64,000 nucleotides of DNA from Maridesulfovibrio ferrireducens (GTDB taxonomy: Bacteria; Desulfobacterota; Desulfovibrionia; Desulfovibrionales; Desulfovibrionaceae), in contig NZ_JAEINN010000001.1 in the NCBI RefSeq assembly GCF_016342405.1, positions 186,001 to 250,000 on the forward strand, written 5' to 3'. The notes beneath the pieces were generated by a model, which was not told where the DNA came from, searched no databases, and saw only the letters and a list, made by a program, of their open reading frames with translations. Positions 53,302-64,000 of the stretch are shown here, piece by piece (positions within the stretch are counted from its first letter, which is position 1; the number at the start of each line of letters is the position of its first letter). Made by a program: the position numbers and the translations under genes.

Positions 53302-54039
53302 ATGAGCAGAAAACTCGAATTCGATATATTCCGCTATAATCCGCAGGAGAAGAGTTCCGTTCCGCACATGCAGACTTTTGTTCTGGATGAGACTGAGAAC
53401 ATGACCCTCTTCATTGCACTTAATCGCTTGCGCGAGGAACAGGACCCCGGCCTGATCTTCGATTTCTGTTGCCGCGCAGGTATTTGCGGAGCATGTGCCA
53501 TGGTTGTGAACGGCCGTCCCGGACTGGCCTGTCAGACAAAGACTATTGACCTTCCAACTCGGATAACTTTGTTGCCTCTTCCGGTTTTTAAACTGATCGG
53601 TGATCTTTCAGTTGATACAGGAGTCTGGTTCAGAGACATGTATCAGACTACAGAGTCATGGGTTCATACTCATAAAGTATTTGAAGATAGTGCTATCGAA
53701 GAACGTATGGAAAATGATGTTGCCGAACAGATTTACGAACTCGAACGTTGTATTGAGTGCGGTTGCTGTGTCTCCGCTTGTGGTACTGCCCGTTTGCGTG
53801 ACGATTTCATCGGGGCCGCCGCTCTTAACCGTATTGCTCGATTCGTTGTTGATCCTCGGGACCAGCGTACTGATAGAGATTATTTTGAAATAATTGGAAA
53901 TGATGAAGGAATCTTCGGTTGTATGGGCTTACTTGGTTGTGAAGATGTCTGTCCTAAGAATCTTCCTTTACAGAACCAGTTAGGCTTCCTGCGTCGCAAG
54001 ATGGGTATCACCGCTATTAAGGAAATATTCAGGAAGTAG
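53302..54039 (+). CDS. frdB: fumarate reductase iron-sulfur subunit
   Basis: A 245-residue subunit with a plant-type [2Fe-2S] motif CCRAGICGACAMVVNGRPGL (about 57), a [4Fe-4S] motif CIECGCCVSAC (about 152) and a [3Fe-4S]-type motif CMGLLGCEDVCPKNLPLQNQ (about 211). Passes electrons between FrdC heme and FrdA flavin. AAGGA precedes the ATG. Its stop is directly followed by the fumarase start. Confidence 0.96.
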   Translation: MSRKLEFDIFRYNPQEKSSVPHMQTFVLDETENMTLFIALNRLREEQDPGLIFDFCCRAGICGACAMVVNGRPGLACQTKTIDLPTRITLLPLPVFKLIGDLSVDTGVWFRDMYQTTESWVHTHKVFEDSAIEERMENDVAEQIYELERCIECGCCVSACGTARLRDDFIGAAALNRIARFVVDPRDQRTDRDYFEIIGNDEGIFGCMGLLGCEDVCPKNLPLQNQLGFLRRKMGITAIKEIFRK

Positions 54040-54882
54040 ATGATGCGAACTATTAAAGCTGAAACTGTCATTGATGCTGTGGCGAAGATGTGTGTAAGCG
54101 CAAACCGCTACTTGCCGGAAGACGTACGTAAACGTTTTGAAGAATGTGCTGCTGCGGAAGATTCCGCTGCTGCCAAAGAAGTCTTCAGGCAGATCAAAGA
54201 AAATTGGGAACTGGCCGAAAAATCAGGTCTTCCACTTTGTCAGGACACTGGACTCGCCGTTTATATCGTAGACGTGGGCGAAGATGTTCAAGTTGAAGGA
54301 ATGACCTTGCGTGAAGCCATCACAGAAGGAACCCGCAAGGGATATGAGGAAGGTTACCTTAGAAAATCCTCCTGTGATCCTTTGACCCGTAAAAACACAG
54401 GCGATAATACTCCTGCGATCATTCATTTTGATATCGTCCCCGGTGACAGAATCAAAATTACCTTTATGGCAAAAGGCGGCGGTTCTGAAAATATGAGCCG
54501 TGTTACCATGCTTGCCCCTGCTCAGGGTTGGGAAGGTATCAAGAAATATGTCATCGAACGCGTTGCGGAAGCCGGTCCGAATCCCTGTCCTCCCACAATG
54601 GTAGGTATCGGTGTCGGCGGAACCTTTGAATACTCCGCACTTTTAGCTAAAAAGTCTCTCATGAGAAAAGTAGGTGAGCCGAGTCCTGATCCTGAGATCG
54701 CAAAACTCGAAGCTGAACTTATGGAAGATATTAATAAACTGGGCATCGGCCCCATGGGACTTGGGGGTAAAACCACTGTTTTCGATGTGAAAATAGAAAT
54801 GCGTCCCTGTCATATTGCCAGTCTTCCGCTGGCTGTTAACATCCAGTGTCATTCGTCAAGGCATGAGGAGGTGGTCTTATAA
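54040..54882 (+). CDS. class I fumarate hydratase, alpha subunit
   Basis: A 280-residue [4Fe-4S] hydratase subunit (N-terminal half of FumA type). Cluster cysteines lie in LPLCQDTGLAVY (about 67), SSCDPLTRKNTGDNTP (about 109) and the C-terminal IQCHSSRHE. It converts fumarate and malate with the beta subunit. Start at 54040 or the next codon (ATGATG) cannot be decided. It directly follows frdB. Confidence 0.92.
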   Translation: MMRTIKAETVIDAVAKMCVSANRYLPEDVRKRFEECAAAEDSAAAKEVFRQIKENWELAEKSGLPLCQDTGLAVYIVDVGEDVQVEGMTLREAITEGTRKGYEEGYLRKSSCDPLTRKNTGDNTPAIIHFDIVPGDRIKITFMAKGGGSENMSRVTMLAPAQGWEGIKKYVIERVAEAGPNPCPPTMVGIGVGGTFEYSALLAKKSLMRKVGEPSPDPEIAKLEAELMEDINKLGIGPMGLGGKTTVFDVKIEMRPCHIASLPLAVNIQCHSSRHEEVVL

Positions 54883-55436
54883 TGGCTGAATATTCACTCA
54901 CCACCCCGCTTACCGATGAGGACATGGTGCAGCTTAAAGCCGGTGATGTCGTAAAACTGACCGGAACTATTTATACTGCACGTGACGCCGCCCATAAAAG
55001 GCTGACTGACCTGCTTGATAAAGGAGAACCTCTTCCTTTCGACTTGAAAGGTTCAGTGGTTTATTATGTCGGACCAAGTCCGGCCCCTCCGGGCAGACCG
55101 ATCGGTGCAGCAGGCCCAACTACCAGTTATCGCATGGATACTTATGCTCCCCGTCTGCACAGTCTCGGGCAGAAAGCCAGCATAGGAAAAGGAAAGAGAA
55201 GCGAAGAAGTTAAGCAGGCCCTTAAAGATAATAAGGCTGTTTATTTCGGAGCAACCGGCGGAGCCGGAGCTCTTCTGTCTATGTGCATCAAAGAAGCAAA
55301 GGTAATAGCTTTTGACGAGCTCGGCCCGGAAGCTATCCGTGAGTTGACCGTTGAAGACTTCCCTTTACTGGTCATCAACGATTGTCATGGCGGAGAACTT
55401 TACGCCGTTCCGAATCGTAAAGCCGCAGGTCTTTAA
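54882..55436 (+). CDS. class I fumarate hydratase, beta subunit
   Basis: A 184-residue partner of the alpha subunit (C-terminal half of FumA type): TDLLDKGEPLPFDLKGSVVYY and GPTTSYRMDTYAPRL are family motifs. TAATG overlap with the alpha gene and AGGAGG just upstream indicate coupled translation. Two-subunit fumarases are common in anaerobes. Confidence 0.92.
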   Translation: MAEYSLTTPLTDEDMVQLKAGDVVKLTGTIYTARDAAHKRLTDLLDKGEPLPFDLKGSVVYYVGPSPAPPGRPIGAAGPTTSYRMDTYAPRLHSLGQKASIGKGKRSEEVKQALKDNKAVYFGATGGAGALLSMCIKEAKVIAFDELGPEAIRELTVEDFPLLVINDCHGGELYAVPNRKAAGL

Positions 55437-55493
55437 ATAAATACTTATTGCTAAAATAGAGGTCGAATACAACGGTTAACTCAGGAGAAAGTT

Positions 55494-56813
55494 ATGGCTC
55501 TTTTCACTAGACAGGAAGCGCTTGATTATCATTCCAAAGGCAGAAGAGGTAAAGTTGAAGTTGTTCCGGTTAAACCTTGTGCAACTCAGAAACACCTTTC
55601 CATGGCTTACAGTCCCGGCGTAGCCGAAGCTTGCATGGAAATCGCTGCAGATAAGGAAAAATCATATCTCTACACAGGTCGTGGAAATTTGGTAGGAGTT
55701 GTTTCAAACGGAACTGCTGTTCTTGGTCTTGGAAATATAGGTCCTGAAGCAGGTAAGCCTGTTATGGAAGGCAAAGGTGTTTTATTTAAAGTCTTTGCAG
55801 ATGTCGATGTTTTCGATATTAACCTTAATGTAACTGATCCTGACGAACTTTGCGCTATCGTAAAAGCACTCGAGCCTACTTTCGGTGGTATCAACCTCGA
55901 AGACATTAAAGCTCCTGAGTGTTTCTACATTGAAGAAAAGCTCAAAAAAGAAATGAATATTCCGGTCTTTCACGATGACCAGCACGGAACCGCAATTATT
56001 TCAGGTGCCGGACTGATCAATGCCGCAGAAATTACCGGTAAGAAAATTGCTGATATGCGTCTTGTTGTTTCCGGTGCTGGCGCAGCTGCTATCGCTTGTA
56101 CCAACTTCTATATGTCACTCGGAATCAAACGTGAAAACGTTGCTATGTTTGACTCAAGAGGACACATCAACAAAAGCCGCTCAGGATTGAATGCTCAAAA
56201 GCTGGAATATGCAACAGACAAAGAGTACAAGGACTTAGCTGATGCCATGAAGGGCGCAGATCTGTTCCTTGGTCTTTCCGCAAAGGGTATAGTCTCAAAA
56301 GATATGGTTAAATCCATGGCGGATTCACCTATCATCTTTGCCTGTGCTAATCCTGATCCTGAAATCAGCTATACTGATGCTAAAGAAGCAAGACCCGACG
56401 CTATTATGGGAACCGGTCGTTCTGACTATCCTAATCAGGTCAACAATGTTCTTGGCTTCCCCTTCATTTTCAGAGGTGCGCTTGATGTTCGTGCAACCAC
56501 CATTAATGAAGAAATGAAAATTGCAGCTGCTAATGCTCTTGCGGCTCTGGCAAAAGAGCCGACTCCTGATTATGTCTGCGAAGCTTACGGGGTTGATAAA
56601 CTTGAGTTCGGTATTGATTATATTATTCCTAAACCTCTTGATCTGCGTTTGATCGAGTTTGAATCCGCCGCTGTTGCACAGGCTGCAATGGACACTGGAG
56701 TGGCTCAAATCACGATTGATATTGAAGAGTATAAAAAAGAATTGCGTGAACGTCTGGCTGCTTCCAGAACTCGCGTCAATGACTTTATTGAATCTTATGA
56801 TTTGGGAATTTAA
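55494..56813 (+). CDS. NAD(P)-dependent malic enzyme
   Basis: A 439-residue oxidoreductive decarboxylase. [13 protein letters not shown] near residue 39, [21 protein letters not shown] and the Rossmann loop [15 protein letters not shown] (about 188) are malic enzyme features; it is the short bacterial form (no PTA domain). Converts malate to pyruvate and CO2. AGGAG precedes the ATG. It links the fumarase pair to pyruvate metabolism. Confidence 0.93.
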   Translation: MALFTRQEALDYHSKGRRGKVEVVPVKPCATQKHLSMAYSPGVAEACMEIAADKEKSYLYTGRGNLVGVVSNGTAVLGLGNIGPEAGKPVMEGKGVLFKVFADVDVFDINLNVTDPDELCAIVKALEPTFGGINLEDIKAPECFYIEEKLKKEMNIPVFHDDQHGTAIISGAGLINAAEITGKKIADMRLVVSGAGAAAIACTNFYMSLGIKRENVAMFDSRGHINKSRSGLNAQKLEYATDKEYKDLADAMKGADLFLGLSAKGIVSKDMVKSMADSPIIFACANPDPEISYTDAKEARPDAIMGTGRSDYPNQVNNVLGFPFIFRGALDVRATTINEEMKIAAANALAALAKEPTPDYVCEAYGVDKLEFGIDYIIPKPLDLRLIEFESAAVAQAAMDTGVAQITIDIEEYKKELRERLAASRTRVNDFIESYDLGI

Positions 56814-56823
56814 CTTGAAAAAT

Positions 56824-56853
56824 CCTTTCCGGCTTCAAATGAAGCCGGAAAGG
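56824..56853 (+). terminator. hairpin after malic enzyme
   Basis: CCTTTCCGGCTTCA and its complement form a strong stem 10 bases after the stop. No good T-run on the plus strand follows (TAAAATAGG), so it may be a weak terminator. Confidence 0.6.
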
Positions 56854-57009
56854 TAAAATAGGTGATGAGGTCTTGTATATGAGTTATCAGTGGTCTGCAT
56901 AAGGATTAGGTAGGGTGTGATTAAGGTGCGTTGACAGTCTGTTTTCTAAACAGAGCACCAGATTGCATTTAGTTTGTCCGCAGACTGCATAAGCGCAAAG
57001 TGAGGGACT

Positions 57010-58548
57010 ATGAGCGCTCAAAAGGACAGTGGTAATGGTAGACGAATCGGCTTTTTCTTAGGGCCTATCGTATTTGCATTAATGTTGATTATGCCGGTGC
57101 CAAGCGGGATGGAACCGGGGGCTTGGAAAGTTGCAGCTGTAACTGCTCTGATGGCAATCTGGTGGATCTCAGAAGCTATTCCAATTCCGGCGACAGCTCT
57201 ACTGCCTATCGCTTTGTTTCCGATTCTCGGGGTTATGAAATCGGCCGCAGCATGTGGCCCGTATTCCAATCATCTGATTTATCTTTTCATGGGTGGCTTT
57301 TTTCTGGCAGTCACAATGGAAAGATGGAATTTGCATCGTCGTATAGCAATTCATACCATTAAAGCCGTTGGAACAAGTCCGGGACGTATGATTCTCGGAT
57401 TCATGATTGCTACCGGTTTTCTTTCAATGTGGGTTTCCAACACCGCAACAGCAATGATGATGGTTCCCATCGGTCTGGCTGTTATTCAGCAGGCAACAGG
57501 TTTTGATTCACAGACTCTCAGAGCTTGTCCAAGTTCCGGTCCTGAATCAAACTTTGGTAAATGTCTTATGCTTGGTATCGCCTATGCTGCATCAATGGGT
57601 GGTGTCGGAACAATTATCGGTACACCTCCGAATACTGTAATGGTCGGTATGGTCGACAAAATGTACGGCGTACAAATCGGTTTCGGTCAATGGATGATGT
57701 ATGGTGTTCCTCTTGCTGTGATTATGATCGGTGTTTCATGGTGGATTCTCACGCAGATTTTGTTCCCGACCAAGGGAATGGAGCTTGCCGGTGGTGAAGC
57801 TATTATTGATGAAGAAGTAAGAAAGCTAGGCCCCATGAGCAAAGAAGAGAAGTATATAGTAATCGTCGGTTGCTTTATTGCTGCTTTCTGGTTGTCTCGT
57901 GGATTCCTTGTGAAAGCTTCTTTTATGAAAGAACTCTGGCCTAATTTTAAGTATGTTGCAGATGCCACAATAGGTATCCTCGGTTCTTTGATTCTGTTTG
58001 CTATTCCTACTGATTTTAAAAAAGGCGAATTTCTACTTGACTGGAAGACCGCTGTTAAAATTCCCTGGGATGTAATCTTGCTCTTCGGTGGTGGTCTGGC
58101 AATTGCGAACGGTTTCTCAAAAACCGGACTTGCTTCTTATATCGCATCCAGATTGACTATGCTTGAAGGCATGTCTTTGCTTGTATTTGTCGGATTGGTT
58201 GTTCTGATAACAATCTTCCTGACTGAAATAACTTCCAACACTGCGACTGCAACATTGCTGGTACCTATCATGGGTAGTGCTGCAATTGCTATGGGTGTTA
58301 ACCCTCTCGCAACAATTGTTGGAGCTTGTGTCTCTGCTTCTTTCGCATTCATGCTTCCGGTTGCAACTCCGCCTAATGCGGTTGTTTTCGGTAGCGGGTG
58401 CGTTTCGATTAAACAGATGGCCGCGGCCGGTTTCTGGCTGAACATACTCGGAGCGTTCTTAATAACGTTCTCCGTTGTTTACGCCCTGCCGATCCTCTGG
58501 GGTATCGATTTGAATGTACTTCCCGCATGGGCTGTAATGCCTAAGTAA
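57010..58548 (+). CDS. DASS family sodium:dicarboxylate transporter (SLC13)
   Basis: A 512-residue membrane protein with about 12 hydrophobic segments and the duplicated SNT motifs VSNTATAMMMVPIG (near residue 156) and TSNTATATLLVPIM (near 415) that bind the carboxylate and sodium. IGTPPNTVMVG and ATPPNAVVFGSG are matching half-site loops. C4 dicarboxylates such as malate, fumarate or succinate fit the neighbours. GAGGG is before the ATG. Confidence 0.93.
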   Translation: MSAQKDSGNGRRIGFFLGPIVFALMLIMPVPSGMEPGAWKVAAVTALMAIWWISEAIPIPATALLPIALFPILGVMKSAAACGPYSNHLIYLFMGGFFLAVTMERWNLHRRIAIHTIKAVGTSPGRMILGFMIATGFLSMWVSNTATAMMMVPIGLAVIQQATGFDSQTLRACPSSGPESNFGKCLMLGIAYAASMGGVGTIIGTPPNTVMVGMVDKMYGVQIGFGQWMMYGVPLAVIMIGVSWWILTQILFPTKGMELAGGEAIIDEEVRKLGPMSKEEKYIVIVGCFIAAFWLSRGFLVKASFMKELWPNFKYVADATIGILGSLILFAIPTDFKKGEFLLDWKTAVKIPWDVILLFGGGLAIANGFSKTGLASYIASRLTMLEGMSLLVFVGLVVLITIFLTEITSNTATATLLVPIMGSAAIAMGVNPLATIVGACVSASFAFMLPVATPPNAVVFGSGCVSIKQMAAAGFWLNILGAFLITFSVVYALPILWGIDLNVLPAWAVMPK

Positions 58549-58560
58549 GACTACTCTCTT

Positions 58561-58594
58561 GTTTCCGGGCGATACGTTTTTATCGCCCGGAAAC
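58561..58594 (+). terminator. strong hairpin after the DASS gene
   Basis: GTTTCCGGGCGATA pairs exactly with TATCGCCCGGAAAC around CGTTTT. Only a short T-run follows (ATTCTTG), so termination is probable but not certain. Confidence 0.75.
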
Positions 58595-58889
58595 ATTCTT
58601 GAAAGATATTTAACATTTACAGTATATTGTAGCTTTTAAACCTGTCGTGAAAATGCGTCGGGCTCGATTCTTACGTCCTGAAGATAAAAATTTTCTGACC
58701 GAAGTCGGATTTAAAAAGCGAGAGAACAACTAAAAACGTCCCTTCTGCTTTTGCTTTTTTTACGGCGCTTCTTAATTGAAAAAATTAAGAATTATCGGTC
58801 GACAATATATGACAACAGTTTGTTTATTCGTTCTGATTTACGCTACCCGCAAGGCGTAATAATTACGGATAAAGTTTCGAGTTGTCATG
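58595..58889. other. intergenic, no gene
   Basis: About 300 bases, no coding frame of note. An AT-only hairpin (TTCTTAATT / AATTAAGAA, about 58767-58791) and the 9-base word TCGAGTTGT, repeated near 58960, are visible. Confidence 0.4.
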
Positions 58890-59035
58890 GGAGACATCAA
58901 AATGCCTCGCAAGCATTTCCCCGGCAGTGACGCTATAGTTTGCCTGCTCATCGCAACATCGAGTTGTAGCGCTTACGACTTGGCAGTAAGGCGGACCTCA
59001 TCAGCACCTCCTGCGTCCGCTGCCGGGATGTCTCC
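58890..59035 (+). ncRNA. candidate structured RNA or leader upstream of pta
   Basis: The ends pair (GGAGACATC at 58890-58898 with GATGTCTCC at 59027-59035). Inside are nested helices: AAATGC / GCATTT, CCCGGCAG / CTGCCGGG, CGCTA / TAGCG, CAAC / GTTG, CTTAC / GTAAG and GCGGAC / GTCCGC. The result is a closed multibranch structure of 146 bases, richer in GC than its flanks. It ends 83 bases before the pta start. Not recognised as a known riboswitch or RNA gene; strand is not certain as the helices pair on both strands. A mobile inverted-repeat element is the alternative. Confidence 0.5.
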
Positions 59036-59118
59036 TACAAATAGAAATAGAAGAGTGAAATAAAAAACAACTTCTGCTAGAGTGAGTTTTTATTTCAGTT
59101 CATTAATCCGGAGATGAT

Positions 59119-61251
59119 ATGTCGAATTGTTTATATATAGCGGCGACAGAAGCTCGTAGCGGTAAGTCCGCCATAGTGCTCGGAGTAATGCAGCTGTTGC
59201 TGACTCATGTACGTAAGGTTGCGATTTTCAGGCCTATTATTCACGACGATTTTGGCGGAGGGCGGGATCATGATATCGATTTAATTTTGCGCCATTTTAA
59301 ACTCCCTCAAGAATATAAGACAACTTACGCCTACACCCAAAGTCAGGCGACTCGTATGCTTAATGATGGCAAGCATTCTTTATTAATGGAAAATATTCTT
59401 GGAAAGTTCAGAGATCTCCAGCAGCAATATGATTTTGTACTTTGCGAAGGTTCTGATTATCTGGGCGGAGAGGCCGCTGTTGAATTTGAGATAAATATGG
59501 ACGTTGTGAGCAATCTCGGTTGTCCGGTGCTGGCAGTGCTTAACGGCATGAATAGTGAGGAAGATGAAATCTGTGATTTGTCTCAGCGGACATTTGAATT
59601 GTTTAAAGAAAAGGGGTTGGACGTCATCGCTGTTATGATCAACAGGGCGGAGAAGAAGTTTTCCAGTGATTTGGTTGATAGGATTAAATCTGGTTTTAGT
59701 AGTGATAATAAACCTCTTGTCTATATAATTCCTGACGACAAACGACTTGGAAATCCAACTGTAAAAGATGTTCTGACATGGCTTGATTGTAGAGTTTTGT
59801 ACGGTGCAGACAGATTGGAAACACCTGTAAATGATTACGTTGTTGCCGCGATGCAGATTGAGAATTTTTTGAAGTATGTGAGCGAGGGAAGTCTCATTAT
59901 TACCCCTGGAGACCGTTCGGATATAATCCTTGCAAGTCTGGCTTCGCGCCTTTCTGATGTCTACCCCAAGATTGCCGGTATTCTGTTGACAGGTGGTATA
60001 CAGCCGGCAACAACCGTGCATCATTTGATAGAAGGCTGGAAAGGCGTTCCTATACCTATTCTTATTGTTCCAGATCATACTTATAGAACCGCGCAAATCC
60101 TGCAAGGTTTACACGGAACCATTGATCCTGAAAATAAAGTTAAGGTTTTATCTGCACTTGGACTTTTTGAAACATGTGTAGATTCGCATGAATTGCAACA
60201 TAAACTGGTTTCAACAACATCTTCAAGAATTACTCCATTCATGTTTGAGCATACGTTGCTTCATAAAGCCCGTGAGAAAAAGCAGCATATTGTTTTACCG
60301 GAAGGAACAAGTGAAAGGATTTTAAGAGCTGCGGATATTTTGAAACGCAGAGATGTTGTGGATCTAACTCTGCTCGGCAACGAAGATGAAGTACGGCAGA
60401 TTGCGTCCAACCTTGATATCAGTCTTAAGGGCATAAATGTTATTGATCCGGTTAAATCAGAGTATTTTGAGAAGTTTGTGGATGATTATTACGAGCTTCG
60501 TAAGCACAAATGTATCATGAAAGAGGATGCTCGTGACCGCATGAGCGACCCGACATATTTTGGAACAATGATGGTCTGGAAAGGCATAGCAGGCGGTATG
60601 GTTTCTGGGTCGATTACTACAACAGCGCAAACGATTAAACCCGCGTTTGAATTTGTTAAAACAAAGCCCGGTGTATCAATTGTTTCAAGCGTTTTCCTCA
60701 TGTGCCAGAATGATCAGGTTATGGTTTATGGAGATTGCGCTGTAAATCCGAATCCCAATGCTCAGGAGCTGGCTGAGATTGCGATCAGCTCAGCTGAGAC
60801 TGCGAAAATTTTCAGTGTTGAACCGAGGGTGGCAATGCTTTCGTATTCAACAGGTGTTTCAGGCAAAGGCAAAGATGTCGATAAGGTGATGGAAGCTACT
60901 GAAATTGTTCGTGCAAAAGCACCCTGGTTGGCCGTGGAAGGGCCTCTCCAGTATGATGCGGCAATTGATCCCGATGTTGCAGCAGAACTTATGCCGAACA
61001 GCGCAGTTGCGGGAAAGGCTACTGTATTAATTTTCCCTGATCTCAATACAGGTAACAATACTTATAAGGCTGTTCAAAGATCGGTACCCGATTCAGTTGC
61101 TATAGGCCCGATACTGCAGGGGCTTAAAAAGCCTGTTAATGATTTAAGCAGAGGGTGTCAGGTTCGCGATATTGTAAATACTGTAGCGATTACGGCTATT
61201 CAAGCTCAAGCTGAGGAGGAGGCTGGCCAGAGTGTGAAAGTATCAGTCTAG
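59119..61251 (+). CDS. pta: phosphate acetyltransferase (long form with BioD-like and DRTGG domains)
   Basis: A 710-residue enzyme. The N-terminal part (about 1-225) is a BioD-like P-loop-type domain (AATEARSGKSAIVLGVMQL), a DRTGG domain spans about 226-345 and the catalytic PTA_PTB domain about 385-705 (IVLPEGTSERILRAADIL, EIAISSAETAKIF, GPLQYDAAIDPDVA). It makes acetyl phosphate from acetyl-CoA for ATP yield via acetate kinase, or the reverse for acetate use. CGGAG precedes the ATG. The following gene gives acetyl-CoA from pyruvate. Confidence 0.95.
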   Translation: MSNCLYIAATEARSGKSAIVLGVMQLLLTHVRKVAIFRPIIHDDFGGGRDHDIDLILRHFKLPQEYKTTYAYTQSQATRMLNDGKHSLLMENILGKFRDLQQQYDFVLCEGSDYLGGEAAVEFEINMDVVSNLGCPVLAVLNGMNSEEDEICDLSQRTFELFKEKGLDVIAVMINRAEKKFSSDLVDRIKSGFSSDNKPLVYIIPDDKRLGNPTVKDVLTWLDCRVLYGADRLETPVNDYVVAAMQIENFLKYVSEGSLIITPGDRSDIILASLASRLSDVYPKIAGILLTGGIQPATTVHHLIEGWKGVPIPILIVPDHTYRTAQILQGLHGTIDPENKVKVLSALGLFETCVDSHELQHKLVSTTSSRITPFMFEHTLLHKAREKKQHIVLPEGTSERILRAADILKRRDVVDLTLLGNEDEVRQIASNLDISLKGINVIDPVKSEYFEKFVDDYYELRKHKCIMKEDARDRMSDPTYFGTMMVWKGIAGGMVSGSITTTAQTIKPAFEFVKTKPGVSIVSSVFLMCQNDQVMVYGDCAVNPNPNAQELAEIAISSAETAKIFSVEPRVAMLSYSTGVSGKGKDVDKVMEATEIVRAKAPWLAVEGPLQYDAAIDPDVAAELMPNSAVAGKATVLIFPDLNTGNNTYKAVQRSVPDSVAIGPILQGLKKPVNDLSRGCQVRDIVNTVAITAIQAQAEEEAGQSVKVSV

Positions 61252-61374
61252 TGTTGCAACAAGTTTTATAAGTTAAATTTAATTCGGTTGCGTCAGTTCG
61301 GAATTGTGGTATGTTGATAATAATCGGTTGTGCCCTTATTTTACGGGTAGGCAAGCGGTATACACATATGCTAA

Positions 61375-64000
<2,626 letters not shown>

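Noticed and set aside
58890-59035. Structured element as a cobalamin, glycine, THF or 6S-type RNA
   Set aside because: None of the core motifs of these families could be read on either strand; identity is left open.

Overview
The window looks like chromosome of a sulfate-reducing, strictly anaerobic deltaproteobacterium of the Desulfovibrio/Maridesulfovibrio type. This is an inference from gene content: a mraZ-to-ftsW division cluster with meso-DAP MurE, a double-cubane 2-hydroxyacyl-CoA-dehydratase-like enzyme with its activase, a Wolinella-type fumarate reductase (frdCAB), two-subunit iron-sulfur fumarase, phosphate acetyltransferase, pyruvate:ferredoxin oxidoreductase, a TRAP transporter and a class I adenylate cyclase. 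No phage, integrase, transposase or CRISPR array was seen.

Layout. 1-9845 (minus strand) is the dcw cluster mraZ-rsmH-ftsL-ftsI-murE-murF-mraY-murD-ftsW, with ftsW cut by the window edge and a candidate MraZ operator upstream. 10275-19140 carries signalling and RNA-modification genes: an HD-GYP-like protein, a CBS protein, an HD hydrolase, a very large adenylate cyclase with a pentapeptide-repeat middle, an RlmD/TrmA-type methyltransferase and a small unknown. 19233-25357 holds an RlpA-SPOR lipoprotein-like protein, fxsA, a TauE/SafE permease, ribosomal protein S1, and the double-cubane enzyme with its activase. Between rpsA and tauE lies a short reading frame with an in-frame UGA followed by a SECIS-like hairpin, a candidate unannotated selenoprotein. 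25561-38132 holds a possible kinase-fold protein, the pbpC/alpha-2-macroglobulin pair, a small NAD-binding protein and a Cache-PAS histidine kinase.

38446-46033 is a self-contained catabolic locus: palindromic operators, ridA, a D-cysteine desulfhydrase or L-cysteate sulfo-lyase, dctPQM, a protein of unknown family with a GHVHSHC motif, a MurI-family racemase and a GntR/FCD regulator. The reading offered is import and racemisation of a sulfur or sulfonate amino acid, cleavage to 2-aminoacrylate plus sulfide or sulfite, and RidA clean-up; the substrate is not proven. A tRNA-Arg(ACG) follows, then a tetR-linked operon with an MFS transporter fused to ApbE flavin transferase.

50759-64000 (plus strand) is a carbon and energy block: frdCAB, fumarase alpha and beta, malic enzyme, a DASS dicarboxylate transporter, pta and pyruvate:ferredoxin oxidoreductase (cut by the window end). 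Together they link malate, fumarate, succinate and pyruvate to acetyl-CoA and acetyl phosphate. A compact, highly self-complementary stretch just before pta may be a structured RNA.
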